Assembly (NCBI GenBank): GCA_015501055.1
Contig: JADNYV010000271.1
Coordinates: forward strand, 1 to 47,830
Origin: Mucidula mucida
Taxonomy: Eukaryota > Basidiomycota > Agaricomycetes > Agaricales > Physalacriaceae
Reading direction: 5' to 3'
Length of the DNA stretch: 47,830 bases
The first letter of the stretch is position 1. Each line of letters starts with the position of its first letter. The notes beneath the pieces were generated by a model. It searched no databases and was not told the origin of the DNA. It saw nothing but the letters and a program-made list of their open reading frames with translations. Positions 10,039-19,677 of this stretch are shown here, in pieces. The translations under genes were made by a program, and so were the position numbers.

Positions 10039-11779
10039 CCTGTCCCCCACCACCATCTCACATGCCCCATCTTAACTCATATCCGACTTGCTCCCGAGAA
10101 ACGAGCAAAAAGGAACCCGGCGTAAGGTGGGGTCCGCGGACAAGCAGTGCTGTCCAAATTCGGCTCTTTGCCTTCTGTAAGCCACGGTCCACTCGGACTT
10201 GCTTCTCACCGATCGTGTTGTTGTCACCACGACAGCGCCTGCACAGACGTCGTTACAGACGCGTGCCCGCCTCGTAGCCCTCCCACCGACTCCGCGGCGC
10301 GTCGCTATCTACCTCAATCGCCCTATGCAATCGCCCCTGCCCACCAAACTCGGCGTCCTCATTTCAATGCGATCGAGGTAGATATGCCACTCCTCCAACA
10401 ATGGCCCTCCGTTTCACAGGTACGTAGATCAGAACGGATATAGAACGGATCTCGACGCGTCCTTTAGTCTCTACCTTGGCAATGAACGTTTTCCACTATG
10501 ACGACGGCTTCTGTCTCTGCGAACGCTCACTCTGTATCTCACAAGCTCGCTTCATCCCTGCACACTCCGAGTCTCAATATCTCGTTCTCGTCTCTACCCC
10601 GGACACTGAGTGTAAATCTCCCTCTCCTTTCCATCCCCCTTGACTCTCTGTATTTACTTACTCCATGGATTTGACCGTCCTCGCGTCTCTCCCAATGACA
10701 CGTCTATCCCAAAACGTATCTCTCTCTCTCTTCACTCTCCATGTCACCCGTGCGAGGGTGCAACTTCGACGAGCCATGGCGACCAACACGAGTTTGCGAC
10801 AATACTCGAAGCAATTCCCTCCCTGCATTGAGTATTTGCAGAAAAACGAGGTGGTCTCAGCCCATCAAGAACTGGGCTCAAAGGACAGATAGCAAAATGG
10901 ACGACTTCTATAGTACAGCAAACGGAGGAAACGGTGATGGTGGGATCCAAAAGACGGTTCCCGACGCGGCAGTCGGATATCCTGCATCGTCCAGTGAGAG
11001 AAGATTTCGCCCATCCTCGCACGCCCTCCTAATGTAACGTGCTATCAGTAAGTACCGACGTGAACTTGGCAAGTCTTGATTGAGTACTCTCCTTTTCTCG
11101 ATTTATCACTTGAGCGTTGAACGTTGAACCACGACTGCCTTGTCACTTGTAATCTCAGTCACCGCCCTCCTCCATATACCGGCGTGCCTGAGCTCGCCAG
11201 CGATGACGTCGGATGTACCCGATGCATGACGAACGAGCGCTAGACTGTCGGATTTGCGACGAGCATGCACCGTGTCTCCTCCTGCTCTGACAGCCAAAAA
11301 CACGCAGTATCTCTACTCGCATCATAGGGTAATATAAATTGATTGTTTGTCGACTCGGACTCACCTTTTACGCCTCTGTATACCTATAGGCTGAATAAAC
11401 GCCGGCAGTGCAAAACGTTGAGGCATCAGAGCATCGTATCTACGGTCAAAAGGTTTTGATTCATACACCCCTGAGAACGAAAACGGTCGGCTCGCCATGG
11501 TGCTAAAAATTTGGCACTCGCAACATGATTAGCACTAGCGTGGCCCAGAAATTCAAATGCTGGACCAGTATCAGTTTTCTTCCCTCAACCTCTCCGAATG
11601 TGGACTCCTTCGAATGTCAAGAAGGGGGGCACGTACTCTACCCAGTCTTCCGCGTCTTTCTCTCACCATATACTTACGCACAGGGGATATTGAACGACAG
11701 ACTCAAGAGACCCATTCTTGTGACGAACGCGCCTGTACATGTATTCCCACTCTCTCAAAGCGCACGTGATAGACTATCC
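10039..11779. other. Long spacer without a supported gene
   Basis: About 1.7 kb between the divergent bZIP start and the end of the eIF4G fragment. Plus-strand ORFs at 10665-10892 and 11525-11824 have no recognisable domain, weak start contexts and no clear intron structure. Pyrimidine-rich tracts around 10560-10760 look like promoter or leader sequence. I call no gene here. Confidence 0.45.
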
Positions 11780-12684
11780 TCAATGGCATCCCTCGACACT
11801 GTACATGGCCATTGGAGGATTTAGCGGCGACACATCACGAGGCCGTAAATGGGGACCGACAGGCGGTGGTTCCTGGGGCGGTTGTGTCATATACCATCCC
11901 GCATAACCATAACTAGAATATGGCATTGGCATTGGCTGGCCTTCCATGGGCGCATGATACTACGCACGAGGTTAGATAAGGCTAAAAATTAGCTGGATAA
12001 ACATACACAATATTGACTCCATGGTTGCACGGGCGGCTGCATTTGTGGTGGCGGCATGTTGGTCGGTGGAGGATGTGAAGAAACCCGAGCGCTATCCATC
12101 TGAGGAGGCCTACCAGGACCACTAGGCATTCGCGAAGCGGCACCATTCGGTATTGCGTGCGACGAGGAAGGTTGTGCAGCGACTGCTGGCCGCACACTGG
12201 GGTCAGAACGCCGATGACGAGCCCAGAAACAGTTTCGCTTGCCTATCTTTGTTACTGTAGAGCTCTCCGGTCGTTCGGCGGAAGTCTGCACGGTCGATTT
12301 GCCGTTAACCTGGTCCACTGTAGCCGTAACAGTGCATAGAGACTTGACAGGAGGGGCCGGTGATGAGGGAATCGGTGCATTGACATTGTCAATCGATCCA
12401 AAAGACACGGCAGGGCCTGGGCAGCCACATGATCAGCTCTCTGAACGATGAAGGAAAGAAGCGAACGTACCCTGTTTGATAGCGCTTGTATTGCACGACA
12501 CTTCAGCGCCATCTTTGGGAGATATACCCTGACCTGGACGTCGGGAACGGGTCGGATGGGTTAGGATGTCGTACGGGGGCGGCAAGTGAGATCGTGAAGA
12601 CGAACGCGGGCCTGCTGGACAGGCGGACTTTGATGGGAGCTGTGGAGAATTCTTTGGTACCGTTACAGATGAATATTTACTCAT
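11780..12684 (-). pseudogene. eIF4G N-terminal fragment (exons 1-3 only)
   Basis: Three exons (12471-12684, 12007-12416, 11780-11959) splice to an open 267-residue frame. Exon 1 reads MSKYSSVTVPKNSPQ, LPSKSACPAG and GQGISPKDGAEV, typical of the extreme N-terminus of basidiomycete eIF4G. Exon 2 has SFGSIDNVNAPIPSSP and ASRMPSGPGRPPQ; exon 3 has APMEGQPMPMPYSSYGY and a stop at 11780. Relative to the gene at 7584 it lacks about 10 bp encoding VDIAK, which shifts the frame locally before it recovers. The eIF4E-binding motif and all later domains are missing. It is on the same strand as the gene at 4911-7584 and holds the exon 1 that gene has lost, so the two look like reciprocal remnants of a tandem duplicate. 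Confidence 0.72.
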
Positions 12685-12703
12685 TCTACGCCGTCATCGT
12701 CAA

Positions 12704-13264
12704 TCAACACAACGAAAGCATGTAGAAGAACGCACGATTGAACCACCCCAGCATATCGTACACGAGGGAATGAGTCGTGGTTATTAACTCTACTCGCTCG
12801 AAGTACGTCATCAGCCTTTGCGACATGCCTAGCGCCGCGGTAGCATGAAGGGCAGGTGTTTGCAACACAGCGGCGCGCCATCTGCGGCACACGCGAGAGA
12901 GGACGATGATGATAAAGTGCGTCTCCATGACAGACTCTGCCGCGAGGACACCATAGATGAACACGGTCTGGAGAACCGATGTGGGGAGGCGCCGTATAGA
13001 GGAGAGAATGGCCTCGTGCTGGTCTATAGCGTATCGCTCGCCCATCGTGTCCTGTTCAGCGTTAAGCGCCGCCATTTCGATGCGGAGGCGGCGGATCTCG
13101 ATTACGCGATTCTTCGGATACGAGAGGTAGGTTCTAAGGTTGTGTGCGTCTTCAGGACTCGGAGGCCCGTTGGATGTGAGGAGGTGGTTGAAGGGCGCCG
13201 GCATGGCATATGATTGGGAAACTGGGGCGTTGCTTGAGGGCACTTTGTAGCATTGTGAAATCAT
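12704..13264 (-). CDS. Short F-box domain protein
   Basis: A single-exon 186-residue ORF from ATG 13264. An N-terminal helical stretch (RVIEIRRLRIEMAALNAEQ) precedes an F-box-like core: AILSSIRRLPTSVLQTVFIYG and VLSRVCRRWRAAVLQTPALH. These match the fungal F-box family whose members usually run 400-600 residues with C-terminal leucine-rich repeats. Here the protein ends soon after the F-box, so it is truncated or its later exons have decayed. An intact F-box could still bind Skp1 in an SCF ubiquitin ligase, but a substrate-binding part is not visible. Confidence 0.65.
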   Translation of the reverse strand: MISQCYKVPSSNAPVSQSYAMPAPFNHLLTSNGPPSPEDAHNLRTYLSYPKNRVIEIRRLRIEMAALNAEQDTMGERYAIDQHEAILSSIRRLPTSVLQTVFIYGVLAAESVMETHFIIIVLSRVCRRWRAAVLQTPALHATAALGMSQRLMTYFERVELITTTHSLVYDMLGWFNRAFFYMLSLC

Positions 13265-13856
13265 CTTGATATTGTATTAGCACGCTGACAAGAGATGTAG
13301 CGCTCACCATGAGAGTTGCCTGCTAATTGATGGCCGTCAAGAGAAAGAAGGTCCTACCTGCTGTCGTCATTCCGATCCAAGCTGGCGCGTCTTGCCGAGG
13401 TGCTGAGGGGGACTTGACCTTAAATTCAGGTCCCGCGGCTATCATCATCAATTGAGATTAAATAATAGTATCGAAAAAGTTTTCTTTCTCAGGGCAGAGC
13501 ACCATACATTGTCCAAGCGCGAATTGACGAGAGCTTGCGTTTGTACGTTGGAGTTGTTGACGTTCAAAGACTTTTTGAGACGAATTCCCACGCTCTTGGT
13601 GATCGAACTAAGTACGTGTGTGATGTTGATCGACAAGCTAGCCTGCACCTCTATCTTCATATCTCGCGCTTCTTGCATTCTCCATTCACCCGTCAGTCAT
13701 TTCCTTTATGGTGAATAAACACAAACAAGCTCGTAAATGTATCTCGTGGTCTGCCTCTTTTCATGGCTCTAGCCGCCTTCGATTTAGGCTGCCAAGGAGA
13801 AGGCTGTCGCTGAGAAGGTATCAGCGCCAAATAACGATGTCTCGTGGTGTATCCAG
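13265..13856. other. Spacer without recognisable gene
   Basis: About 590 bp. Overlapping short ORFs on both strands at 13448-13718 show no known motif. I see no mobile-element ends. Confidence 0.4.
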
Positions 13857-13959
13857 ACGGAAGAAACTTGTGTTGGCGCCTCGATCCGAGCTTATGGAAT
13901 CCACCACCGCGGAAAATGAGTAAGGATCTGACGATGAGGTGGAATCCCCGACTGAAGAG
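13857..13959 (+). pseudogene. eIF4G linker relic
   Basis: About 100 bp nearly identical, in inverse orientation, to the linker just before MA3-2 of the gene at 4911-7584 (reading RKKLVLAPRSELMESTTAE, then DDEVESPTEE). A Gln codon has become a TAA stop (13921-13923). Neither side continues into eIF4G sequence, so it is an isolated fragment without coding capacity. Confidence 0.85.
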
Positions 13960-14634
13960 TAATGTGCGCCTGGTCTTTGATTCGGAGGGAAAATGCTTCT
14001 CAATGTCTTGTGGTTGACTTGACGTACTTATATCTGTACTTCGGCAGTGTTTATGCTTCTTACCTGCTGAGCCTCAAGCCGGTCAGTCAAGTGTTCTCAG
14101 TTCTCCCATCTCCCGCGCACTTTCATGACTGCTCACTAGCAGCCCTGCGAGACTTTGTTCACCCTCAAGAATACGGATTGCGGGCGCGGATACACAAATT
14201 AAGTTTTGATTGTCGGCGTCCAGGAAGGAGTAACAGGACTTTCGCCACACATAATTAACTTGCCTGACGCACGTTGTCGTGAAAGTCAAGGTTCCGCGTA
14301 TACGCGTCCTTTGCCAACCGGCGGCATGTAGGTTCCCTTTTCCTTTTCCCTTTTCAGCGCGCAATGACCCAGTCGGCGGGCTTATTGATGGACGTTCCAA
14401 GTCTACTAGTATTTAGTTCTGATTACGACCTTTACTGTGCTGGCAGGCAACTCTCAATTTCGCCAAAAACAATGCTTTGTAGAGATGATCACCGAGAACG
14501 CCGGTAGCGCCGTCATCTCAGCGGATAGAGTGTTCGGGCGCTGCATAGAGTGGCGGAATCGAATCCCTCTTAACACTATACGTTCACTCTCCCTCAGACG
14601 CAGCAATCAGCCGACTGTACCCGCCCTCCTCACA
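13960..14634. other. Spacer upstream of the SDR pseudogene
   Basis: About 675 bp with no recognisable gene on either strand. The last 100 bp before the ATG at 14635 are pyrimidine-rich and may be the old promoter of the dehydrogenase. Confidence 0.4.
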
Positions 14635-15908
14635 ATGGGTTCCGTCATGTCCATGTACGCTGCCAACTGGCCTCCCAAAGCGAAGTGGTTCCTCGACGAC
14701 ATTCCCGACTTGTCCGGCAAGGTGATCATTGTCACTGGTGTGTCTGAGACCTTCCTCAATGCTATATCGACTTAATGTGCTAACTCGCCATCTCTAGGCG
14801 GAAACATAGAATGTCAAAGCCTTGCTTACAAAAAAAGCCAAGGTGTACATCGCCTCTCACGACAAAACTCGTGTCGATGCGACTATCCAGGCACTCCAGA
14901 GCGTAACCGACAACGAGGCGTTGTTCATCGACCTCGACCTCGCGAGTCTCCGTTCTGTCAAGGCCGCCGCTGAGACGTTCCAAAAAACTCGAAAGCAAAC
15001 TCGACGTCCTCATCAACAATGCGTACGCGTTTATATCATCCGCGACGCGTTGTCTCGTTCTTGACTAGTGGGGTAATGATCCCGGATCCTAAAGCGCTCA
15101 CCGCTGAAGGCTACGACCTTCAATTCGGCGTCAACGTCGTAGGAAAGTTGCCGCCGATGGAGGCACCTATCTGATGGGCCACACGCTATCTTTAGGACCA
15201 TACTATTTCACGCGCCTTCTAATACCCCAACTCGAGGCCGCTGGCTCCTCCCGCGTTGTCACGCTCACCTCGCATGGTCATGTTCTCGTCAACGGCATAA
15301 ACTGGGACACAATTATGGACGGTCCTGAACGACGCAACGCGAAACCGTTAGATCTATACAACCAGAGTAAGTTTGTGAGTGACAGTCGCTTTGTAAGCTT
15401 TCTTCCCTTTGACGAAGGGTCTGCGTAGGCAAACATTGTTGTCGCCAACGAGCTCGCGAGGCGGTACGCCGATAAGGGCATTGTATCCACCCAGGCGTGT
15501 TCTGATTGCCACCCAGTCTCCCACGTCATACTAAATCCTGCGTAGGCCTGATCGTCACCAACCTTGGGCGAACGATGTCTCCTACGATCGTAAAAATAGT
15601 CGTACGTGCCCCACTCGGCGCACAAACGACCCACACTAACAATCCGTTATGTAGGGCTACTTGTCATACAACGCAGCGCAAGGAGCGTTGACTTCCCTCT
15701 GGGCTGCAACGTCTCCAGAGACAGCTGATGTGAATGGAAAGGTCAGTTTCTTTTGCTGTTCAGCCTGTCAGTCAACTCACTACTTGCCGCTATGTAGTAT
15801 CTCGTACCGTGGGTACGGATCGGCAGTCCTCATGTAAAAACATCCGATCCCGAGCTTGGAACCATGCTTTGGAATTGGTTGGGGGAGCAGATCAAGGACG
15901 TCAAGTGA
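14635..15908 (+). pseudogene. Decayed short-chain dehydrogenase/reductase
   Basis: The sequence follows a Rossmann-fold SDR of the retinol dehydrogenase/WW-domain oxidoreductase type: WFLDDIPDLSGKVIIVTG at the start, KKAKVYIASHDKTR, NEALFIDLDLASLRSVKAAA, AEGYDLQFGVNVVG, YYFTRLLIPQLEAAG, the YNQSK catalytic motif (YxxxK), and ends LGTMLWNWLGEQIKDVK. Several lesions are visible: loss of most of the nucleotide-binding glycine motif after VTGGN with a stop near 14810; an extra base near 14985 before LESKLDVLINN; an insertion with an in-frame stop near 15140-15175; and a short deletion where STSLHPG is expected near 15485. Remaining introns are still recognisable, so the decay is recent. It would not make an active enzyme. 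Confidence 0.8.
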
Positions 15909-16129
15909 GCTTGTCGTCTGTTCAGTATGGAACTTTTCTTTCGTGTTCTGCTAGGATCAGTGTCCATCATAGTAGACAGATGAGAATGGCAGATGTCACT
16001 AACCAAGACACGTTCTACGACAGCTATCTAACGTGTCGCATCAGTAAATCAGAACATGCCTCATTTCAACAATCGCAGTCAATACCGTCTGTCTGTATGA
16101 ACGATAATTGAAGGCATTTAATTGGTATC

Positions 16130-18145
16130 TCAATCAAACTCCCGCTTCGACAACTCGAATAGCTTCCCCATGACATCCTTCGGGGCGGCCCTCAATCCAC
16201 TGTGCACGAGCTGGTTCGTCACATACTGTTCCGTGTTCTTGATTTTCGCTGCCGTGTCTTGGGCCAAGTCAAAGTCGACATACATGTCATCGAAATATCT
16301 TCACAATTTTGTAAGTCCACCGCAAAGACAGAATGCAAATACGTACGACACACTAGACACCTTCACATCGTTGTTCTTTAATTGCTCCAAGTCAAAGAGA
16401 GGTCCCCATCCATCATATTGCGCGAGAATCTCGGCAGCGCCTTTCAGTGGGCGCAGATTGGCGTAGTCGAAGAACATGTCGGGGAATATCTACGCCGGTG
16501 AGAAAGGCTCGTAATGTGTGTCTTAGGTACATACCATTTCTCCAGTAAAGTATATGGGCTCGGTGTCGGCTAGATTCTTGACAAGGGACCAAGAGAATTG
16601 CGGATAACTGTTGAGCGTTCGGGATGCAGACCATCTAGATGCTTGACTGGATCCGAAAGTCAGAATTGGTAAGTAGAAGAGCAGTGAACGCACCCTTGAC
16701 AGTATATAGGTTCGTGCAAGATGCTGAAAATGGGGCTCCCATCAAACGATTGGGATAGCTCGATGAGCTGTATCGTCTTGTATGTTAGCTTTCCAAACAA
16801 TTCGAGGTCTTTGGATGCTCTGAAAACAAGTTCTATAGGTCGTTCAACTAGATGGCGGAGGGACAGAATACTTAAGACGTACGATGAACACGATCGATAC
16901 CATCTGCAAGAAGACTGAGCTCAAACTGATGGAAGAAGAATAAGAAAGCGTACTATGCATCCCAAAGTCCATCCCGAGATGCTGCCAACGATTAGGCGAT
17001 AACCGACCGCCGTTGGTCACCTTGACCTCGTTCGCTTCGAGGTACGACATGATATCCCGGACCTAGAGCGTATGAGGCGAGAAGTTACGACGAGTGATAG
17101 GTCCTACACGCTTGATATCTTGAGGATACTTCTCATAGTATATCTTGTTCCGCTTGATCACTCTATCTTCGCAAAAGTAAGCTTTAGTACTTCGTAGGAG
17201 AAACGATGACTGACGGACGGTAGCGGCATACACCGGATCGGGATGGGACACAAGCGGAGCTAGCCCTCCAGTAGTGAAGACCTCCTTCAGACCCTCGCTA
17301 TGGAACGACAAGTATGTTATGGCGCAAAATCCTCCAAAGCTCTGGCCGAGGATAGTCCATTTGCGATCTTCGGGGTTAGGTTTATGGCCGAGGAGAATGG
17401 AGCGGATGGCTTCGCAGTCTTTCACTGTAAAAAATAAATAAGACAGCACCAATGATATGAAAGGGCTGACCTATGGAATCGGCGCGGAAGAGTTTGAAGT
17501 AATCTGCAACGTCCTGATTTGTCTTGAGCCGCGCGGGGAGGCTTTCGGGAGAGATATGGGTACTAAGGCCTGTTCCCCGAGGGTCCAGCCAGAGCGTCTA
17601 TGAACCTAGTGAGTTGGACGAGGGATCGGGGACGGTATATTCGTACCTGATATCCTCGCGAATGTATCTGGATGCCAATCTTGTCAGGAAAGGTACACTA
17701 TACTGGTACAGAACTGAATACTTCGGCCGCGTATCCATGTATATCGGCCAATGGGACTTCGTGTCCTGGACCACCTAATCGACATGTTAAAGGATGTATG
17801 GGGTAGATGTCGTGGATGCGCACCTTGCAAGTACAATACTACACACATATGATGTGTTAAAGGAGAAGGTACTGTACAGTAGACAACTATACTGACGAAT
17901 GGGCAGTTTATCCTCTTCTTCGGGAGTCTTGGCCTTGTCTTTTGGAATCATACTGCGTGCAAAGACGCGTATCGTTTCACCCTCAGGCTTCGAATAATCT
18001 AGAGGCAAGTCAAAGAATCTCTCAACAACCTTGATACCGCCTAGCAAAGTCAACAACGGACTTGTTAATCAGAGATAAGCCGACCTTTGAGCGAGTACGT
18101 CTCTAAGGCTTGTGCGTCGTACATGGGCATCGCCATTTGTGTCAT
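16130..18145 (-). CDS. Prolyl iminopeptidase (peptidase family S33)
   Basis: An alpha/beta-hydrolase exopeptidase that removes N-terminal proline from peptides. About 13 short introns splice to an uninterrupted protein. Landmarks in order: LKGGIKVVERFFDLPLDY; YLQGGPGHE (oxyanion-hole GGPG); TLWLDPRGTGLST; the nucleophile elbow WTILGQSFGGFCAITYLSF (GQSFGG); TGGLAPLVSHPDPVY; KRNKIYYEKYPQDIKR; LEANEVKVTNGGRLS; QSFDGSPIFSILHEPIYCQG; FTGEMIFPDMF; YFDDMYVDFDLAQDTAAKIK; and the C-terminal end GKLFELSKREFD. The start is taken at 18145 (MTQMAMPMYDA). An in-frame ATG at 18238 would add 31 Arg-rich residues without acidic residues, resembling a mitochondrial presequence. The 5' flank abuts a broken DCTN5 duplicate on the opposite strand. 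Confidence 0.9.
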
Positions 18146-18249
18146 GGTCGCTCGAAAGGTATATATGCTCCTGGTGGTAGGAAGGAAGCAGCCAGGCCGG
18201 AGCTGTCTCCGCACGGCATGCGATAGCAGAGTTATCATCGGGTGACCAT

Positions 18250-18621
18250 GAGCGTGGTATCGAAAGAGGCCGGCAGGGTCAAACTGCAACCACCATCATT
18301 GCTCGAGCCGCTAATCTATTACCAGTCTATTACTTACTCCAAATCCGACTTTGTCGAGACAGTGCGGTCGCCTTGCTGATAATCAACGCGTACAACGACC
18401 GACGCGCTCTTCTATGACACGGGGAAGAAGGAGTCGCGTCGAGCGACCATTGCTGGGCCGCAGAATATCAACCTTGGCGGCAAAGCTATTTTCTCGAGCT
18501 CAGAGGCGATCTCAGTCTTACTCAGACATTTTGGGCGAGGCCGTGCTGTGGTTATATCGCTGGGAGGGTATTGCATTGTCGGCGAGAGATGTGTGATGCG
18601 GTATGTGGTCAAGCCTTTCAA
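18250..18621 (+). pseudogene. DCTN5 fragment, copy C (broken)
   Basis: Matches the first two exons and introns of DCTN5, plus about 60 bp of promoter sequence (GGCCGGCAGGGTCAAACTG, closer to arm A than arm B). The start ATG is lost, the first intron's acceptor reads TG instead of AG (near 18409), and part of the hexapeptide core is deleted. Similarity ends inside the second intron, where the sequence switches at about 18622 to an eIF4G fragment. Confidence 0.88.
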
Positions 18622-18875
18622 CGAAACTTGTGTTGGCGCCCCGATACAAGCCCATGGGATCCAACACTGCCGACGTTGAGGAAGGATTAGACGATGAGGT
18701 GGAGTCCCCGACTGAGGAGAGCGCTGCACCGGAAAGAACAAGATTGAGGAGATTCTGAAAGAGTTGTTCGCGGTCCGGAAGTTGGATGAGGCAGAAGACT
18801 ACTTCAGCTCACTACTCGCAGTGCACCATCATCTCTTGTTCGACAAATTGGTTTCTTCAGCGATTGAGTCACGAT
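18622..18875 (+). pseudogene. eIF4G linker/MA3 fragment joined to DCTN5 fragment
   Basis: Homologous to the linker and first half of MA3-2 of the gene at 4911-7584, but inverted. It reads KLVLAPRYKPMGSNTAD, DDEVESPTEESAAPE, then after a small deletion ELFAVRKLDEAEDYFSSLL and HHHLLFDKLVSSAIES. The deletion removes the start of MA3 helix 1 and shifts the frame, and the domain is cut off in its middle. It directly abuts the DCTN5 relic without a spacer. Confidence 0.85.
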
Positions 18876-19026
18876 TGAGTCGAATGATCATGGCATACCA
18901 AAGCGAGCGGAAGAGGTTCACTGGATATCTAGACAACGGAAGTGTTTGAAGTATTGTGGACGACTAACGGCGAGTTGTGTATATTATGCTATTGTACGGT
19001 GTACCTAACCAATTAATCTTCGTATT

Positions 19027-19410
19027 TCACATCGGGACTCGAAAAAGTTGCTCATCAACTATACGAGATGCTCGGGCCGACTTACTGCGATTGTACAGAA
19101 CAGAATCGCGCGCGGAGAAACCCTGGACGCGGAAAGAGGCAATGTATAGGAGCACCGTAATTTTGGCAATAAACCGAGCTTCGCAGGTTGAACCATTCGA
19201 CTTACACGCTGAGCGCACAATATCTCGTCGCGCTGGAGTCTTGACCATGAAAACAATGTGCGAACCAAAAGGAACCTGTGAGCCTTGAAGTCGCCACAGA
19301 CTCGCGATCGGAGAACTCAAGAGAATGAAGCTTAATCTCAATGTCGAATGTCCACGCTCAAATTTTGTGGTGAATCCGGCGCCACAGCCGAGTGCTGGCC
19401 GAGCTGAAAT
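19027..19410 (-). repeat. Unidentified dispersed repeat, copy 2 (partner at 8440-8900)
   Basis: The reverse strand matches the plus strand at 8440-8900 in scattered blocks (GGCGCCGGAT, the block around GACATTGAGATTAAGC, TTTCTCCGCGCGCGA). The longest open reading, 104 codons, has no recognised domain. Both copies look decayed. Confidence 0.55.
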
Positions 19411-19677
19411 AACTTGGTCCCAGAAACGCAGAAACGGGCCTTAGGAAGTAGGTAGTACTAATGGTTAGCGCAGAATGTGCAGATGAAGCTTGAAGCTTTG
19501 AAGGGTCAATGGTCATCATTGTTGTTGGTGAGTCGCCTACATCATCCTGTGTAGAGGTGGACCGTAACCATAACCGATTCTACTCATGCTCCTCGACAAT
19601 CATGCTATTTTCTCTCCGACGGTATATCTGACCGTTCTAATCCATCTCATGGGAAGAGTTCTTTGTACCTGATGGAT

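Noticed and set aside
18412..18741. A 109-codon minus-strand ORF across the DCTN5/eIF4G mosaic
   Set aside because: It is the reverse-strand shadow of the DCTN5 and eIF4G fragments and crosses their junction.
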